From the NCBI GenBank assembly GCA_022925895.1, contig JAKSYS010000033.1, positions 124,001 through 188,000 of the forward strand: a stretch of DNA of 64,000 bases, read 5' to 3'. The stretch is from Fragilaria crotonensis (Eukaryota; Bacillariophyta; Fragilariophyceae; Fragilariales; Fragilariaceae). The position numbers and the translations under genes were made by a program. The notes below the pieces were generated by a model. That model was not told the DNA's origin and searched no databases. It saw only the letters and a program-made list of their open reading frames with translations. Of the stretch, positions 21,211 to 33,522 are shown piece after piece (the first letter of the stretch is position 1; every line of letters begins with the position of its first letter).

Positions 21211-23639
21211 TGAGCGTGAAAGTTATACAAAAAGTTATACAATAGGAGAACAACATGATCAGACAGTTTTCAGTCATGAGTCGGACATCAAGATGGGCAG
21301 TGGCAACAATAAATTATGAGACATGCGAACTGTGCATAACGATTACTCCGATTGTACTATATCCTTACTACAGTACCATGGTACAAGTACCCGTAACCCG
21401 TACCACGGAGTATGCGATACGCGGTACGTGATACGCAGCGCACTCGGTACGGCCTACACTACTGATGAAGCCTGAGTAGCAGTGCTTACCTATGTTGTAT
21501 GATAATCTACAAAAATCTGAAGGATGAGACCCAGCCAACCCCTAATCAACACACCTGAGATTGCAGACCTTGTGCTTTTTGTGTCCAGTGAATTTGATTT
21601 TATATCTCATATGGCTGCACTGTACTTTTGCAGGTGGTGGGGTCATTTTTAACCTTAGCCATTCTTGGGGAAAGCATTTAATTGACATACCTACAATCTT
21701 GTCATGCTCCTTCAAGACAAGGAGCACAATTTTGCTGATTTGGTCAAATTCCCAAAGGGTACTCACACATGCATTGCTGCTTGCCCTGAATCTGTTGACT
21801 GCAGGATTTGGAGGATACTACAACTGCAACACCATCATTCCTGCTGCCCCAGAAGCTCAAGCCACATTCCACCAGAGTCAGATTGGAATTACCAAATCTC
21901 ATGTCTCCTATGGACAGCCCAATGTTCTTGAGGTTTAACCTTGATTCCTTGTTGTAGGCCTTCCAGCCAGCACTGAATTTTGTCGAAGTGAACGTCAATA
22001 AGTTCTACTGTGCCATGGCAGATGTCAGGTCAAATTTGCCACAGAACAAGAATGCCTGCTGAGTGGCAAAAGATGATCTTCTCCATGGGCAAACAACACA
22101 GATGACCAAAAGCAAATCTTGCCAATGATTGAGGATACAATTGTGTTGACTCAAGCACCTCCAGCTTTGAGGCAGTCAAGTAATGACAAGCAATACTGGC
22201 CTTCATTTGGATGAAACCAACAGGAAACAAACATCACAACATGGAATGCCAATGTCGCTCATAACCCAACTTCCATTTTGGAACAAGCCTATTTTCCTTC
22301 AATCATCCCATTGGCTGATAATGTGTTGTCATCGTGCTATGACTTGGCATGCACCACAAAGTGACAAGCAGAATCAGATTGAATTGTTGGTGAGCAGCAC
22401 ATGATACAATGCTGCACAAACAATCAAGCAGGATCAACAACCTTTGTGTTTGGCCAATGTCCATGGTTGAGAGGCGTATTCAGAATTTCATGTTGACCAT
22501 GTGTTAATGGATTCTTCTGTGATTCAATAGATATGGCATGTAAAAATCACCAATGATGAAGGCGTATTCAGAATTTCATGTTGACCATGTGTTAATGGAT
22601 TCTTCCGTGATGCAATAGCTATGGCATGCAATACTCACCAATGATGAACACTTGAATAGCATACCTACACAAAAACATGTAAATGCCAGCTGTATGTGAG
22701 TTGACCTATGCTAGCAGTAATTCTCACATGTTGATATCATTGTCTGTTGATATCATTGTCATGTGATGTTGTTGACATTTGAGCTTGAGGTCAGTGGTCC
22801 CTGTACAGGTAGTACGTGCGCTCAGCGTATACTCCGTACTTGGAGTACAGTATACAGTGTACAGTACATGGTATGGTGCATGGTGCATGGTGCATAGCAA
22901 TATGGTACTGTGCTAGTTCTCTAGAGTACTGGACTACAACGACGAGTAAATGGAGAAAGGAATGAAACCGTGACGTGTTGCACGATGTACTACGTATACT
23001 CGAGTACTGAAGTACAAGGAGTCCGAGTTCCGAGTACACAAGAGCACGTAGACTACTCGTAGAGGGTTCAGTGTTTACACTTTACACTCCGTGACTCGTG
23101 ACTGCATCATTCAGTACGAGTGTATGCATATGCATACAACACATCTGAGAACAATTCTCGTACTGTAGTACAAATGTGTACTGGCAGTACCTGCTACTTG
23201 GACTAGAAAACGTGGTACTGTACCTGGTACTCTCTCACTTAGAATCTTATACAAGAGGGGTATAACTTTCAAAGACTACAAGTCGGTAGAGGCATTTTTA
23301 CACGGTTCAAGTTAGTGATTGCTACTTCAAGTAGAAATGGAAACATATACAAGATGTGTATAACCCTGACGTTTAACGGCAATATTTGTATATGTTTCCC
23401 CAGTACTCTATGATACTGTAGAATGTGACAAAGAAATAAGAGTGCCATCTAATCGTACTGCACACTGCACACGACCAAACCATGACTAAATCTCAATATG
23501 AAGCCCCCAGAAAGAACGACTCTCCCTGGTTGTGCGTGACCAAAGGAAAAGATATGGTCTTCAATAGCAAACAACACTTGAGCTACGGGGTCTACGCTGA
23601 GCTTTAGATCAATACACTCTATGGCACGTACTACAACCT
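21211..23639. other. Gene-free repeat-like region
   Basis: No gene was recognised. About 21500-22750 shares the CA-rich texture of the transposon interior and has only meaningless ORFs. About 22800-23240 is an extreme GTAC-rich island: twelve GTAC between 22801 and 23040, where about one is expected by chance. Confidence 0.5.
22473..22648 (+). repeat. 88-bp tandem duplication
   Basis: Two adjacent copies beginning GGCGTATTCAGAATTTCATG (22473-22560 and 22561-22648) differ at a handful of bases. Non-coding. Confidence 0.88.
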
Positions 23640-24245
23640 CTTCCCAGCGACTGGAATCCGACGGTTCTCGGCTACCCATCAGTCAATAGTGTGTAGCTTG
23701 GGATTCCTCGCTGCTTCGGCAAGTCAGAACAGCCTCTCTCTGCATTGGCAACACTGTCGAGATACGGCCCAGCAAACGCGCAGATCCAATCGCGCCCACC
23801 ATCCTGCCTATCACTGGAGCTGACTTATTGTAGAGTTCTGCTGAGAGAGTGTCCATGATCATGTGATGATTCTCCAGTCACCAGCACTGTTGCGTAGTAG
23901 TATTCACCATGGACACTACTGGGATGCGATCCAGAAACGACACAACTTCCTTGACGCTATTCTTGCCACCAAAATCCCCCGTCGAATCTATCATGAGGTC
24001 ACAAGGCTGCCGCCATGCACACCATGCACTGCTGTGCTTTGGGGGCCCAATGCAGAGCAGCCTTGGAAAAATGGCATCAACTGGTCTCTCTGGGAGAGTA
24101 AAGGTCCGAGCATCCGCACATTTGAACTCCACAGTCAGACGCTTGTGCGTCTCCTTCGGAAGCGCGCAGTCATGGTCACGTTGGTGTCCATTCCAATGGA
24201 AATGGTGCCGTAGTGTGCCGTGTCCAATGTCAATTCACCTGAGGC
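23640..24245 (-). pseudogene. SAM methyltransferase pseudogene
   Basis: A decayed partial copy of the intact methyltransferase gene at 39.7-40.7 kb, in the same orientation. Matching blocks include the 3' end (reverse complement of CTGGAATCCGACGG...CGGCTACCCATC), the ATACGGCCCAGCAAA region, and the peptide CADARTFTLPERPVDAIF against HADARTFTLPEGPVDAIF. The frame is broken by several stops and indels. Similarity fades at about 24240, within the DLGCGTGEL motif region, so the 5' third and exon 1 are missing. It lies 336 bp downstream of armadillo-family copy B. Confidence 0.85.
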
Positions 24246-24581
24246 CTCTACAAATGTGAGATAGAGCGTGCCCATGACTGGAGCATGAATATCAGCTCAT
24301 CAGCTTGTTACAGAGAAGCCATCACAAGGGATGATTAGAGCTGTACCAGCACGACAGTCAAGCATTCTCTTGCAAACCAGCAATCCAACAGTGCCCCTGT
24401 GAGTCACATTCCAATGCAATCTTAAATACTTCATTACTTCCTGTCAAGAGGGTCCAACGTTGCCTCGAGCGAACAGTTCGACCTGAAAGCATGGCATTGA
24501 CTTCCTCGACCTTGGGAGAAAAAGTAATGGCACAACAATTACCACATTTTTTGTTGGGCGTTGTTTGCAATTGATCGACCG
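24246..24581. other. Gap between methyltransferase pseudogene and armadillo copy B
   Basis: A 75-codon minus-strand ORF (24358-24585) overlaps the 3' end of copy B and has no recognised homolog. The last 40 bases (GGGCGTTGTTTGCAATTGATCG) match the 3' flank of copy C at about 34105-34130, showing the duplicated unit extends past the stop codon. Confidence 0.5.
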
Positions 24582-27281
24582 TCAAGCTGAGGAACTACCC
24601 AGCATGTCCGATAAATTCTCCTTGATCGCAGAAACGTTGTGGTACACGGTTAGATCTTCCGGACACACGGCTAAAACATTGTTCAGTAAATTTTCTCTCT
24701 GCCTATGGATCTCCATGCAGCATTCCCAATCTTTGGAGAGAAATCTCAATACTCCCGTCGCAGCTCGCTGCAGGACAACATCATGGACATCAAGCATCAT
24801 GGCTTTCAGGATTGTCGTGCATGCTCCAGCATTGATTATAGCCGAGCGAAGGTTAACTTTTTCTCGGGCAAACAATTCAAGGAACTCACAGCCGTGTGCT
24901 ATGACTGAAGAATCACGCATCATTTTCGTCATGGTATCGACAATATTTGTCAGGATTTCTTCCGTTATCAAATGACGAGTGGAAGGCACCTCGCTGATCA
25001 TGGTAACGAGGCATCGAAGACCAGCGGCCGTGACTTTAGAGGACCAGTCGAATTCTGCCAGAACACCTAGGGCGTGACTGACAGCGTTTCCCGAGTGTAT
25101 TGTGCTGACGATAGACTCTTCCAAGGAGGTCACAACTTGATCTTCTAGTAAGGCGTCGTCTTCCGCGAACGCGTCAAAACGTTCCAGAAGTCCTGAAGCA
25201 TAACAACGAGAACCAGGCTCTCTCTCTTGCGCTACAACAGCCTGCAGCGTTTGCACAATACCAACCACTTGCATCAGTTTCCGCAGATTGCGCTCATCAT
25301 ATGAATAGTTCTTTAATGCGAAGCAGGCTCCACTAGTCACCTTCTGGTCCGTCGGGTGCGCGACAATGGCGCCCACAATGACTTCTATTTCTTCGTCAGT
25401 TGCCAACGCAACTAGTTGTTGGACCAAATCTACAGCCAGATTGGACAACAATGCACAACCGTCGACTTGAATGCCCGCCACGGATCGATTCGTCTTCATT
25501 GCTGCACACACGTGCTTTACACCGTCCAAAACTCCGGTCGACACGCGGACCTCAGGTTCGGGGGACAATGTGCGTAGGCAACCCATGGCAGCTCGAATCA
25601 CATTTGCATTGTTTTGATGATCCGCAATGCATTTGATCACCCTTGCTGTCGCTCCGGCTTGGATGATGATTCTTCGATTCGCTTGATCAATGGATAGGGC
25701 CCATAGCGCTCCGCAGGCTTGTTCTTGGATTGCAGCATTGTCCAAGTTGTGTTTCATGCAAAGCAGAATATCATCCGGAACTGAGGAGGTCATTACGCTT
25801 GCCCTGAATTGGTCATAATCTTTTCCAAGATCCCAAAGGGTGGCGAGGCAGAATTCTTGTACACGAGAGCATCCCGCGTATCCCTTCATGGCTTCTACCA
25901 AAATGTCGACCGCGATGTCATGACTGCCGCCGTGGTGTAGGTCCCTAACGAGAGAACGCAGCTCTTCCACAATGGCTTGTTCATTTGCTGGTGTAGGTGG
26001 TGGCGATTGTGTGAGGGGCGATGCCGAAGCTTCTGTGGAAGAGTTCTCGAATTGATCATCGTCTGGGGGAACCTCAAGATTCCTCGCCAGTCGATCATTG
26101 AGAGTGTCGGTAGGAATAAACCTGCTTCGTGATGATGCCGATGATGCCGATGATGCGGATGTCGAAACAGACATCAGCCTTGAGGTACTGTCTCTGCCAG
26201 CACTGGAGGTAGAATGGCGATCCTCGGCACTGGAGGCAGGATTGCTGTTATTGTTAGACGCCGTCATAGCAGCAGTGCGAAGCAGATGAGAGAGAACGGG
26301 GCTGCTATCCGATGGTGGTGGCATGAGATTTGCCACGAATGATTGCCGCAGCGGTCGGACGGAACTTTGGCGGCGGAGACGATCGAACATGATTTCAACG
26401 TGGTCCCCGCTGTGTTCCGAGTTGTCGCCATCGCGCTCCGAGTTGGTGCTGGGACTACCAGGCGTTCCTTCGTCAACTCGCATGGACTGTGCCAGCCGAT
26501 CACTGTCATGTCGGGTGGATGATGAAACAGAATTCTCGTCTGAATTTCGGGTACAAGCCGAGGAGGTCGTCGATGGTTCATCTGCTCCAGAAAGTTGTGG
26601 CACAGAAATGGCGACCAACGCAGAGGGCGAGTTGAACAAACTCGAGGCTAGTGGTCGGGGACGAAGTTGCTCTGATGATGGTGCATTTGAGGATGCAGGG
26701 GGTTGCTCCTGAGATGCGTGGCATCCCAAAGCTGGGGACGACACTGATGGAATTGCACCATTCTGGGCCCAGCGGACGGCTGCCGTGATGATCCCATTAT
26801 TGTTTTCAGCTTCATTTCTGTTTCCGTGTCCTTGGTCTTGAGTCTGCTCCATTGGTGGACTCCTTTCTGTTGGTCCATGTCCCAAGGGTTGATTCATGGG
26901 TGCGGGTTGTCCTGTTCTTTGGGCTATTGATGATTGTAGAGGTCGTGAAGTGTGATCAGTACCCCTTTCGCTGCGACGATTTGCAGATGTGGTGCTTCGC
27001 CGATTCCCAGATCGTCTGTGTCTGTTGGGATTTAGTTCTGGATGACATCTGAGACACTTTCCGTCAAGAGATTCGCCTTGGACTGTAAGAGGCACTTGCG
27101 ATTTCCACAGTGGATTGAAACGATTCGTATTGATGCTGAAGAGACGAACAGGGGGCTCTCCGTTTATGCGACACTCAGTGCAAAAACCTCTTCGTCGACG
27201 TTCATCTCGAATTCGTTCCTCCGACATAACGGAACCGTCGCGATTGAGGAGCATGTCATCGTATCTGAGGTTCATTGCCAT
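24582..27281 (-). CDS. Cys-module/armadillo-repeat protein, copy B, 899 aa
   Basis: Single exon from ATG 27281. Residues 1-85 hold a conserved head: YDDMLLNRDGSV, a basic stretch IRDERRRRG, Cys34-x2-Cys37, PPVRLF, NPLW, LTVQGESLDGK and Cys76-x2-Cys79. The paired CxxC suggests one zinc-bound module. A long Ser/Pro/Gln/Asn-rich linker (about 90-440), probably disordered, follows. The C-terminal half is armadillo/HEAT-like: NAAIQEQACGALWALSIDQA, NVIRAAMGCLRTLS, QVDGCALLSNLAVD and similar, each about 42 residues, and probably forms a protein-binding superhelix. No catalytic site, signal peptide or membrane span is visible. A related Cys head (CxxC...GRCLxC) precedes repeat domains in other diatom proteins, to my knowledge. 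Function unknown. Confidence 0.87.
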   Translation of the reverse strand: MAMNLRYDDMLLNRDGSVMSEERIRDERRRRGFCTECRINGEPPVRLFSINTNRFNPLWKSQVPLTVQGESLDGKCLRCHPELNPNRHRRSGNRRSTTSANRRSERGTDHTSRPLQSSIAQRTGQPAPMNQPLGHGPTERSPPMEQTQDQGHGNRNEAENNNGIITAAVRWAQNGAIPSVSSPALGCHASQEQPPASSNAPSSEQLRPRPLASSLFNSPSALVAISVPQLSGADEPSTTSSACTRNSDENSVSSSTRHDSDRLAQSMRVDEGTPGSPSTNSERDGDNSEHSGDHVEIMFDRLRRQSSVRPLRQSFVANLMPPPSDSSPVLSHLLRTAAMTASNNNSNPASSAEDRHSTSSAGRDSTSRLMSVSTSASSASSASSRSRFIPTDTLNDRLARNLEVPPDDDQFENSSTEASASPLTQSPPPTPANEQAIVEELRSLVRDLHHGGSHDIAVDILVEAMKGYAGCSRVQEFCLATLWDLGKDYDQFRASVMTSSVPDDILLCMKHNLDNAAIQEQACGALWALSIDQANRRIIIQAGATARVIKCIADHQNNANVIRAAMGCLRTLSPEPEVRVSTGVLDGVKHVCAAMKTNRSVAGIQVDGCALLSNLAVDLVQQLVALATDEEIEVIVGAIVAHPTDQKVTSGACFALKNYSYDERNLRKLMQVVGIVQTLQAVVAQEREPGSRCYASGLLERFDAFAEDDALLEDQVVTSLEESIVSTIHSGNAVSHALGVLAEFDWSSKVTAAGLRCLVTMISEVPSTRHLITEEILTNIVDTMTKMMRDSSVIAHGCEFLELFAREKVNLRSAIINAGACTTILKAMMLDVHDVVLQRAATGVLRFLSKDWECCMEIHRQRENLLNNVLAVCPEDLTVYHNVSAIKENLSDMLGSSSA

Positions 27282-27497
27282 GTCCACTAGTTCTTCTTTG
27301 CGGAGTAGTCCCCTATTAGCAGTACTTCAGAGCAGCTGATTTGATCTACGAGAGTATTTGTGTCACTACCTCAATATTACAATTGCTGCTTCGTTTGTGG
27401 TGGGCGTAGTTGGTCCAGGCGTGAAAGTAATATATGAGATGTGAGACGCTTGTATGTGGAGTATGATAAAAGCATGATACATACAGCGAGTGTATGG

Positions 27498-27538
27498 GAT
27501 ATGAGATATGAGATATGAGATATGAGATATGATATGAG
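27498..27538 (+). repeat. (GATATGA)n microsatellite
   Basis: GATATGA repeats in near-perfect tandem for about 41 bases with one 2-base contraction. It lies in the 5' flank of armadillo copy B. Confidence 0.9.
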
Positions 27539-30479
27539 GGTATCGCTCCATCGCTCCACTACTGGAAGTAGTGCACTTGTACTGGAGTACCAGTTATCCT
27601 GATATGTACATACACTTCGTTTGTATGCATACATAGAACTCGTGTCGATATTGTGTGAGTCAGTAGGAATCCTACTGAGCCCTCTCCTACTAGAGCGATC
27701 GCATGAGAGAGCGATCGTATGAGAGACTGTGCCCCCATGGGGACACATGTTTCAGACATCAAGCCGTTCGGCCAGCTGCGCATGTATGATTCCTTCGATT
27801 GACTTTTGTCTTAAGCATATAAGGTCGTGATGACGTGATGACGGTTGACGGTTAACACTGGACAGGGCCATTATGTCCTGTTATTGACGTACACACTCTT
27901 GCGTCCTGAAGGCCTGAGTACCAGGTACACGCGCACGTATGAGGTCCAGATGCTTTTTGTAATACCAGACTTGAGTATCCCGCAGTACATGCAGTAAAGT
28001 ACGGCGCATGTGGCCATGTTCCTTGTGGAGGTTGAGTTATTTCAGGAGTAAATCCTCTTTCACCACAGAGTTCTCTCTCTACTAGCTAGAGACTAGAGAG
28101 ACAAAAACCAATACACCATATAGATACAGAGAGAGACACAATTTCTTACTGTTATTACACATTCGCGGTCTGTCAACCGTTTTACGCGTAGCAGCAGTAA
28201 GAAGTTGTCACGTAGTATTCTGATCAAAGGAACAGGACCTCCACCGCCTTTGGGAGACCATCCCAATGGGATAGATATCTCTCACCCTAATAATGCTAAT
28301 GACAGTGTCAACTGACATGAGCCACCGACACAATTCCCTAAAAGCGCCAACAATTCAGAATCTGTCAACCTCCGCCTTAAAAACAAGAACTCAGCGTACA
28401 AAGTTGTTGGAAATCCTACATGGAATTGCTACATTCTCTTCGGATATCACGCATACACTCACTATTTCCAGTTTGACATGCAATGGGAACTTATGATAAA
28501 GAACAATGATGACACTATTCAGTTTATCTGGGTGAGCTAGCTACAGCTATTTGGTAGATTGTGGAAATCCCAACACTGGCTGCTCAAACAATGGGCCACC
28601 AACTATAGTGCGAGGCCTCACCTCACAAAATATCTTCCACTGGCAGTCACTGCTGATACTACTGACCCGCATCTTGCCAGAAAAACAGTGATGAACACAA
28701 TTTGATTGATGTCGATGACGTTGAACAACACTGTGGCAACAACAGCCTCCAAGGTCATGACCTCAAGTGGATGAAAGTCCATGGTAAATCCAAGGCTTGG
28801 AAGCCCTTAAAACTCCTATCCCTGAATCCCCTCCAAGAAATCCACCTCCAGCAGCAATCAACTCCATGGAAATCATACCACCAATGCCACAAATCTGCCT
28901 CCACAAGCAGCACATGTTCCACAAAATGGTCTCACGTTTGTACACCTCAATGATGGCACTCTCTGCGGTATGGCTGGTCAAATGGAAACCAGATAACTAT
29001 CTTGAACTATCAGAAGATGACATGACATGGAATCTTGTGGCAACCAACACAATTCACTACATTCTAGCAATGGTGTCTGATGCAGTGATTTTCCATGGAA
29101 GAATGGCTCTGCCAGCACCACCAACATACCAACCCTTGATTTGACCCCGGACAACCTTCTCCAGCACATTACACCAAAAGTCATTTCAGTTGAGTCAATG
29201 TAAATGGATACGTAGAGCTTTTGCTTGTTTGTGTCTAAGCACTTGTCCTGGCAGGTGGATCAACCACCCCGTAGCTAACAAAGAGAAACTTTGAAAGCAC
29301 AATGCTGAAGTAAATCTTCTAACTCCTCAAGCCATAGCGGCAGCTTGCTTCTGATGGCAGGATGTAATGTTTTAATGCACCCAATGTTCACCCAGCAAGC
29401 CTTCTATCTTCCGAATCGTCGTCGTTGTCTACCCAACCATTTGCCATTCTTTGACATCGGATACGACTGGACAGGACATTCCCCATCTAACAGTACGTTG
29501 TGGCGAAAATCATGTCGGAACATTGACATAGATGCTTTCCGGCTACTACTTTCAAAAATGAGCACCGCTGAAGTTGATGCAATTTCCCATGACATGGCAA
29601 GAACACGAATCCTCACTATGGTCCCGGCAATCCAAAATGTGGATCTTATTCGGACGGAATATCGTCGGGCGACTGGGAACATTGAATGTAGTCATTTTGT
29701 AAGTGGTGGTGGGCAATGACTTTAATGGATAAGCTCAGAAACAGTCTGCAGTGCTGCGGCACAGAAAGGACAATGACTTAATGAATAAGCTCAAAAACAG
29801 ACTACAGTGCTGCGGCGCAGAAAATGGAGGCAATAAAAGAAGAGCTCAGCTACCGGATTTGCTCAAAAATATGGTACAAGCACAGCAAGCTTTCAAGAAG
29901 TACTAGTAGGAATGTATTTCCTCCTTCAACCAACGTGATGCTAAATTTACAACTTAAATCCATGAGTCAAGCCCCCACAAGCTATCAATGTCCCCACGAT
30001 TTGGAGCTCTCGTCTCGTAAAATGCTCGGTCCATCAACTAGCTAGCTACTAGAAATGATGCCACCTCTCTTGGATATACTCATGCAAGATAACTCTCACT
30101 GCAAACACTGATTACAGATCTGAACAGCATGGCACAAGACATGGGAAAATGTACTGTTTTACTCCAGCAGTGCCCTACAGTTATTTACTAAATGTTCTCG
30201 GTACATCCTTTACTGGGACTGGAAATCAGGCCATCCTCAGGTTCAAGAGATAACACCAGAAATGGATCAGAAACTTCAACTGACAACACAAGGGGCAAGC
30301 ATTATGACTCCGATCAAAAGATGTTCTTTAGAACACGTGAGTCACATCCTAGGCCTAGCTTTAGCAGCACCGGAGGAAAATTTCTCAAAAGCAGCAACTG
30401 AGAGTGTTGCAAACAAAAGCAGGCGATATGGCGATAAGGCTTTGATCTCCTAAACTCACATCCCAGGATATTAAGATCA

Positions 30480-30875
30480 TGTTCCATCAAACAATGTATG
30501 CACCTCCAATGCCATATGCTCTACTAGCTTTCGCGGTAAATGAAGAGGAACTTGCTCCGGTGCAAAGGCAAGTACTGGCTTCAATTCTCCAGAGCGAAGC
30601 TTGGCTACTCAAGTAGAATCCCTACGGCGATTCGACACGGACCAATTGAACTCAGGGGGTTGGAACTAATCCACAAAATGCAGCTTCGTGTGAGTGGTTT
30701 TGAACATATTCAAGGAGTTGGGATGTGGAATTTTAACATCAGGGTACCCCACAATCTGATAAGCTTGGAAGATTTCTTGGGTTGCCTGCTCTGCAACACA
30801 TCATTCTGGGGTGCTGATTGTCATGATTTGATGAAGGTTGGAGTAAATGTCTCGGTCAACAATTGGCTTTGATTA
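30480..30875 (+). mobile_element. Retroelement fossil: reverse-transcriptase C-terminal remnant
   Basis: The peptide text around LGYSSRIPTAIRHGPIELRG, preceded by AFAVNEEELAPVQRQVL, follows the pattern (E-L---Q, LG-------A--HGP-E-GGL) seen after the catalytic palm in reverse transcriptases of retroelements common in stramenopile genomes. Only this part is recognisable. The catalytic core and ends were not found, and the family (LINE-like or other) is unresolved. The copy is broken and looks old. Confidence 0.4.
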
Positions 30876-33522
30876 TCCAGTAGGATAGTAGGCAAGGTAA
30901 GGTGGGCAACCGCATGAGGACCTCCAATCCATCAAAGCATCGACGCAATGCTACTGTTAAAATGGATGAGGTAGGCTGATGTCATCGTCTTCCAATCGTC
31001 CCGCCGTGTCCCGTATCATCCCTGTAGTTGTTGCCCACCACCAGTCTGTCTGGAATGCTTGTAGTGAACAATGGTTGGCACAAGCATGCTCTTCTGGAGC
31101 ATCTGGAGTGGTCCTCTTGCTTGTTGGGATGCTCTTTTCAGTTGTTTGGTTGCTCAGCAAGACAGATGACAGCTTTTGAACAAAGGAAGCAAGATATGAT
31201 GGCAAAAGCAAAGACATGTTTATGAGAATCCTTACCAAACGGTTGGTTGAGGTGTGTTTGGGCGCTAGCTAGGTGGTATAACAACAGAGGTAAATGCAGG
31301 GGCTTGAAAGTTAGAATTCCTTTCGACCAGCAGAGCTTCTTGTCAATTCCTGATCTCAACACAAGAGTGCTGGTGTCCTCCGGAAATAAGCCGTCTCTGG
31401 TTGGTGAAACAACTCCGATGTTTTGGAGATACTAGGATGCGACGGAGATTGATAGTTACATCAGGTATTTCCTGTGAAGCAGGAGGCATTGCCTGGCGTG
31501 GTGAAACATCCGCCGGTAATTTGGGAGCCTTGCTTTGTGATGATGTGATTGATTTTGAAGCTGGTGACGAAACAAGATAACTACTGTGGTTTAAGATAGG
31601 GCGGACAAGGATTTGTATTTCTCATAGGCTTAATGATGGAGCCACAAGCAAAGGTTTAGCAGTTGGCATTTTGATGCATTGGATTGTTGGAAAAAATGCG
31701 GCAACTTAGGTGTGCATTTGTGGTAATTGGGTACAGTCGCTCATCAATTTAATTTGGCGATCCTGAATTGGATGGGATGTTAGCTACCTGAAGGGTTGGC
31801 CCAACCAAGAACAATGTCAGGGTGATAGTTAATCTTGTCCTGGTTAGGGACCTAAGTCTTAAGTTTGTCTTTTACTAGTAGTTCACCGTTCACCTGATTG
31901 AGCTGAGGAGAAGCAAGGGAAATGATAAGGATAGCACAGTGAATTGGTTTGGTTTTTTGTGTTGTGGAAATTGGCGTGGACATGGTTTTCCCAGGAGAAC
32001 TTGGTTGCCGCTGCCGCTTGGGCTTTGGTTGGTGTAGCTAACTGTTTTCAGACTGGCGCTTAGTGAAGTTGAGTGTCATTGTCCTTCTCCGATTTCTTGA
32101 ACTTGTGTAGTATTGCAGGTATTTGAGGTGGTGGGGAACAGTTCAGTCCTTGCGTCCCATTTGCGTTGGGGTTTCCTTACCTTGTTGGTCTGGTTTGAAT
32201 GGTTTCTAAAATATAATGGATGCTTCCATGTACGCTGTCATTGTCAGACAAAGCCTAAAAACTTACGGCGGATTTTGGTGCCTTGGTGGTGTTGCACCAT
32301 CTCCAAGATGAGCGGGGAGATTTTGCACCATTTGATTGCAGAATTGTTATTTGTATTTACAAGATTAAGACATCAAACCTGCAATAGTGGATTGAATACC
32401 TTGGCCGACAACGAAATAGTTCACGTATATTCTTACTATGGATAGCTGTCCATTGTCAACCTTAACTTGTTCATAAGATTTTAGCAAACTTGTTAGTAGC
32501 CAATTCGGTTCAAAATGAGCGGAGGGTTGGTGCAATCAAGCAAATTCAAGATGACGACTGCCTGCAAATTAGTTACCTATCACGTTGTTGCTGGTCTGAC
32601 AGTCATACTACATCCAGATTAAAGAGATGGGTGACTTTGACACCACCTCATGTCTTCTTCCACCAGCACTTGTTGCGTGAGATTTGTCTCTCGTTCTTCT
32701 TGACGCGTTTTGTAGTGAACGCTCCAGGGTCGCGGGGGTGCGAAATGTTGGATACCGTAATGCTTTCTTAATACCTTCGTTGATGAGGTGGTTTAGAACA
32801 GCACTAGTATGCAAGAGGTTGGTCTTGTGGATGATCACCACAAACAATCTAAAACCTATTGCAGGCACAGGCAATTGCTCTGGTAAAATTTGAATGATGT
32901 CCGTGATGTGTAGCGCCAGTTGTACGCAATCACACTCACTCCAGATAGCATGGACGATGATATTGCACAAGCCTTGCTTGGATAACTTGACGTGACTTTT
33001 GTATCATGGCTTTCAACGAAGGCGTGGGCGAGCACATGGAGGCACAAAGCCACACAAAGGAGTGTATTAGAAAGGAAAGATCGACTTGAAGGCCAAGCAG
33101 CTTCATATGAAGGAAGTTCAACAGGGGGGGGCAGGCTGTTAAAATGGAAAACCAGGAATTGATAATTGAAGCTGCAAGCCGACTTGTTCAGAATTTTCAG
33201 CAGCACTTGTCTAAGACAACAAGAAAGGAACTGTATGTCATAGTAGCAAGAATGATAAATAGTTAATCATGATCCTACTTTTTTGTAATGGATAAGAAGA
33301 GGTAGCGACACAGATGAAATGGATGAAGTCGCTCTAGCTAGTAGTACTCGTTGCATGATACAGCTAAATTAGTAGCTGTGAGGCCGAGAGTCGAGAAGGG
33401 TTCAAGAAAACGGAATCTTAGTTGAATGTCACGAGAAGTTTAGAAGGAATCTGAGTTGTGAATTATATTTGTCATTTTTGCGATAAATAACCTTATCAAA
33501 TTAGGCCAAATCTTTATAGCTA

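Larger units (their letters stand above)
27282..33522. other. Long gene-free region with element remnants
   Basis: About 6.2 kb without a supported host gene. It contains a 7-bp microsatellite (27498-27538), a stretch rich in CTAGCTAG/TCTCT words (28070-28130), several plus-strand ORFs of 60-125 codons between 28293 and 30453 with no recognised family, and a reverse-transcriptase-like scrap at about 30480-30875. From 31000 to 33400 only short random ORFs occur on both strands. The most likely reading is old element debris; no long terminal repeats were identified. Confidence 0.5.

Noticed and set aside
24358-24585. 75-codon ORF with several Cys
   Set aside because: Its start lies in the duplicated 3' flank of armadillo copy B and no homolog is recognised; probably chance.
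28020-28290. Possible LTR end and primer-binding site
   Set aside because: The text looks like a leader region, but no second copy of the block and no tRNA-complementary site were found.
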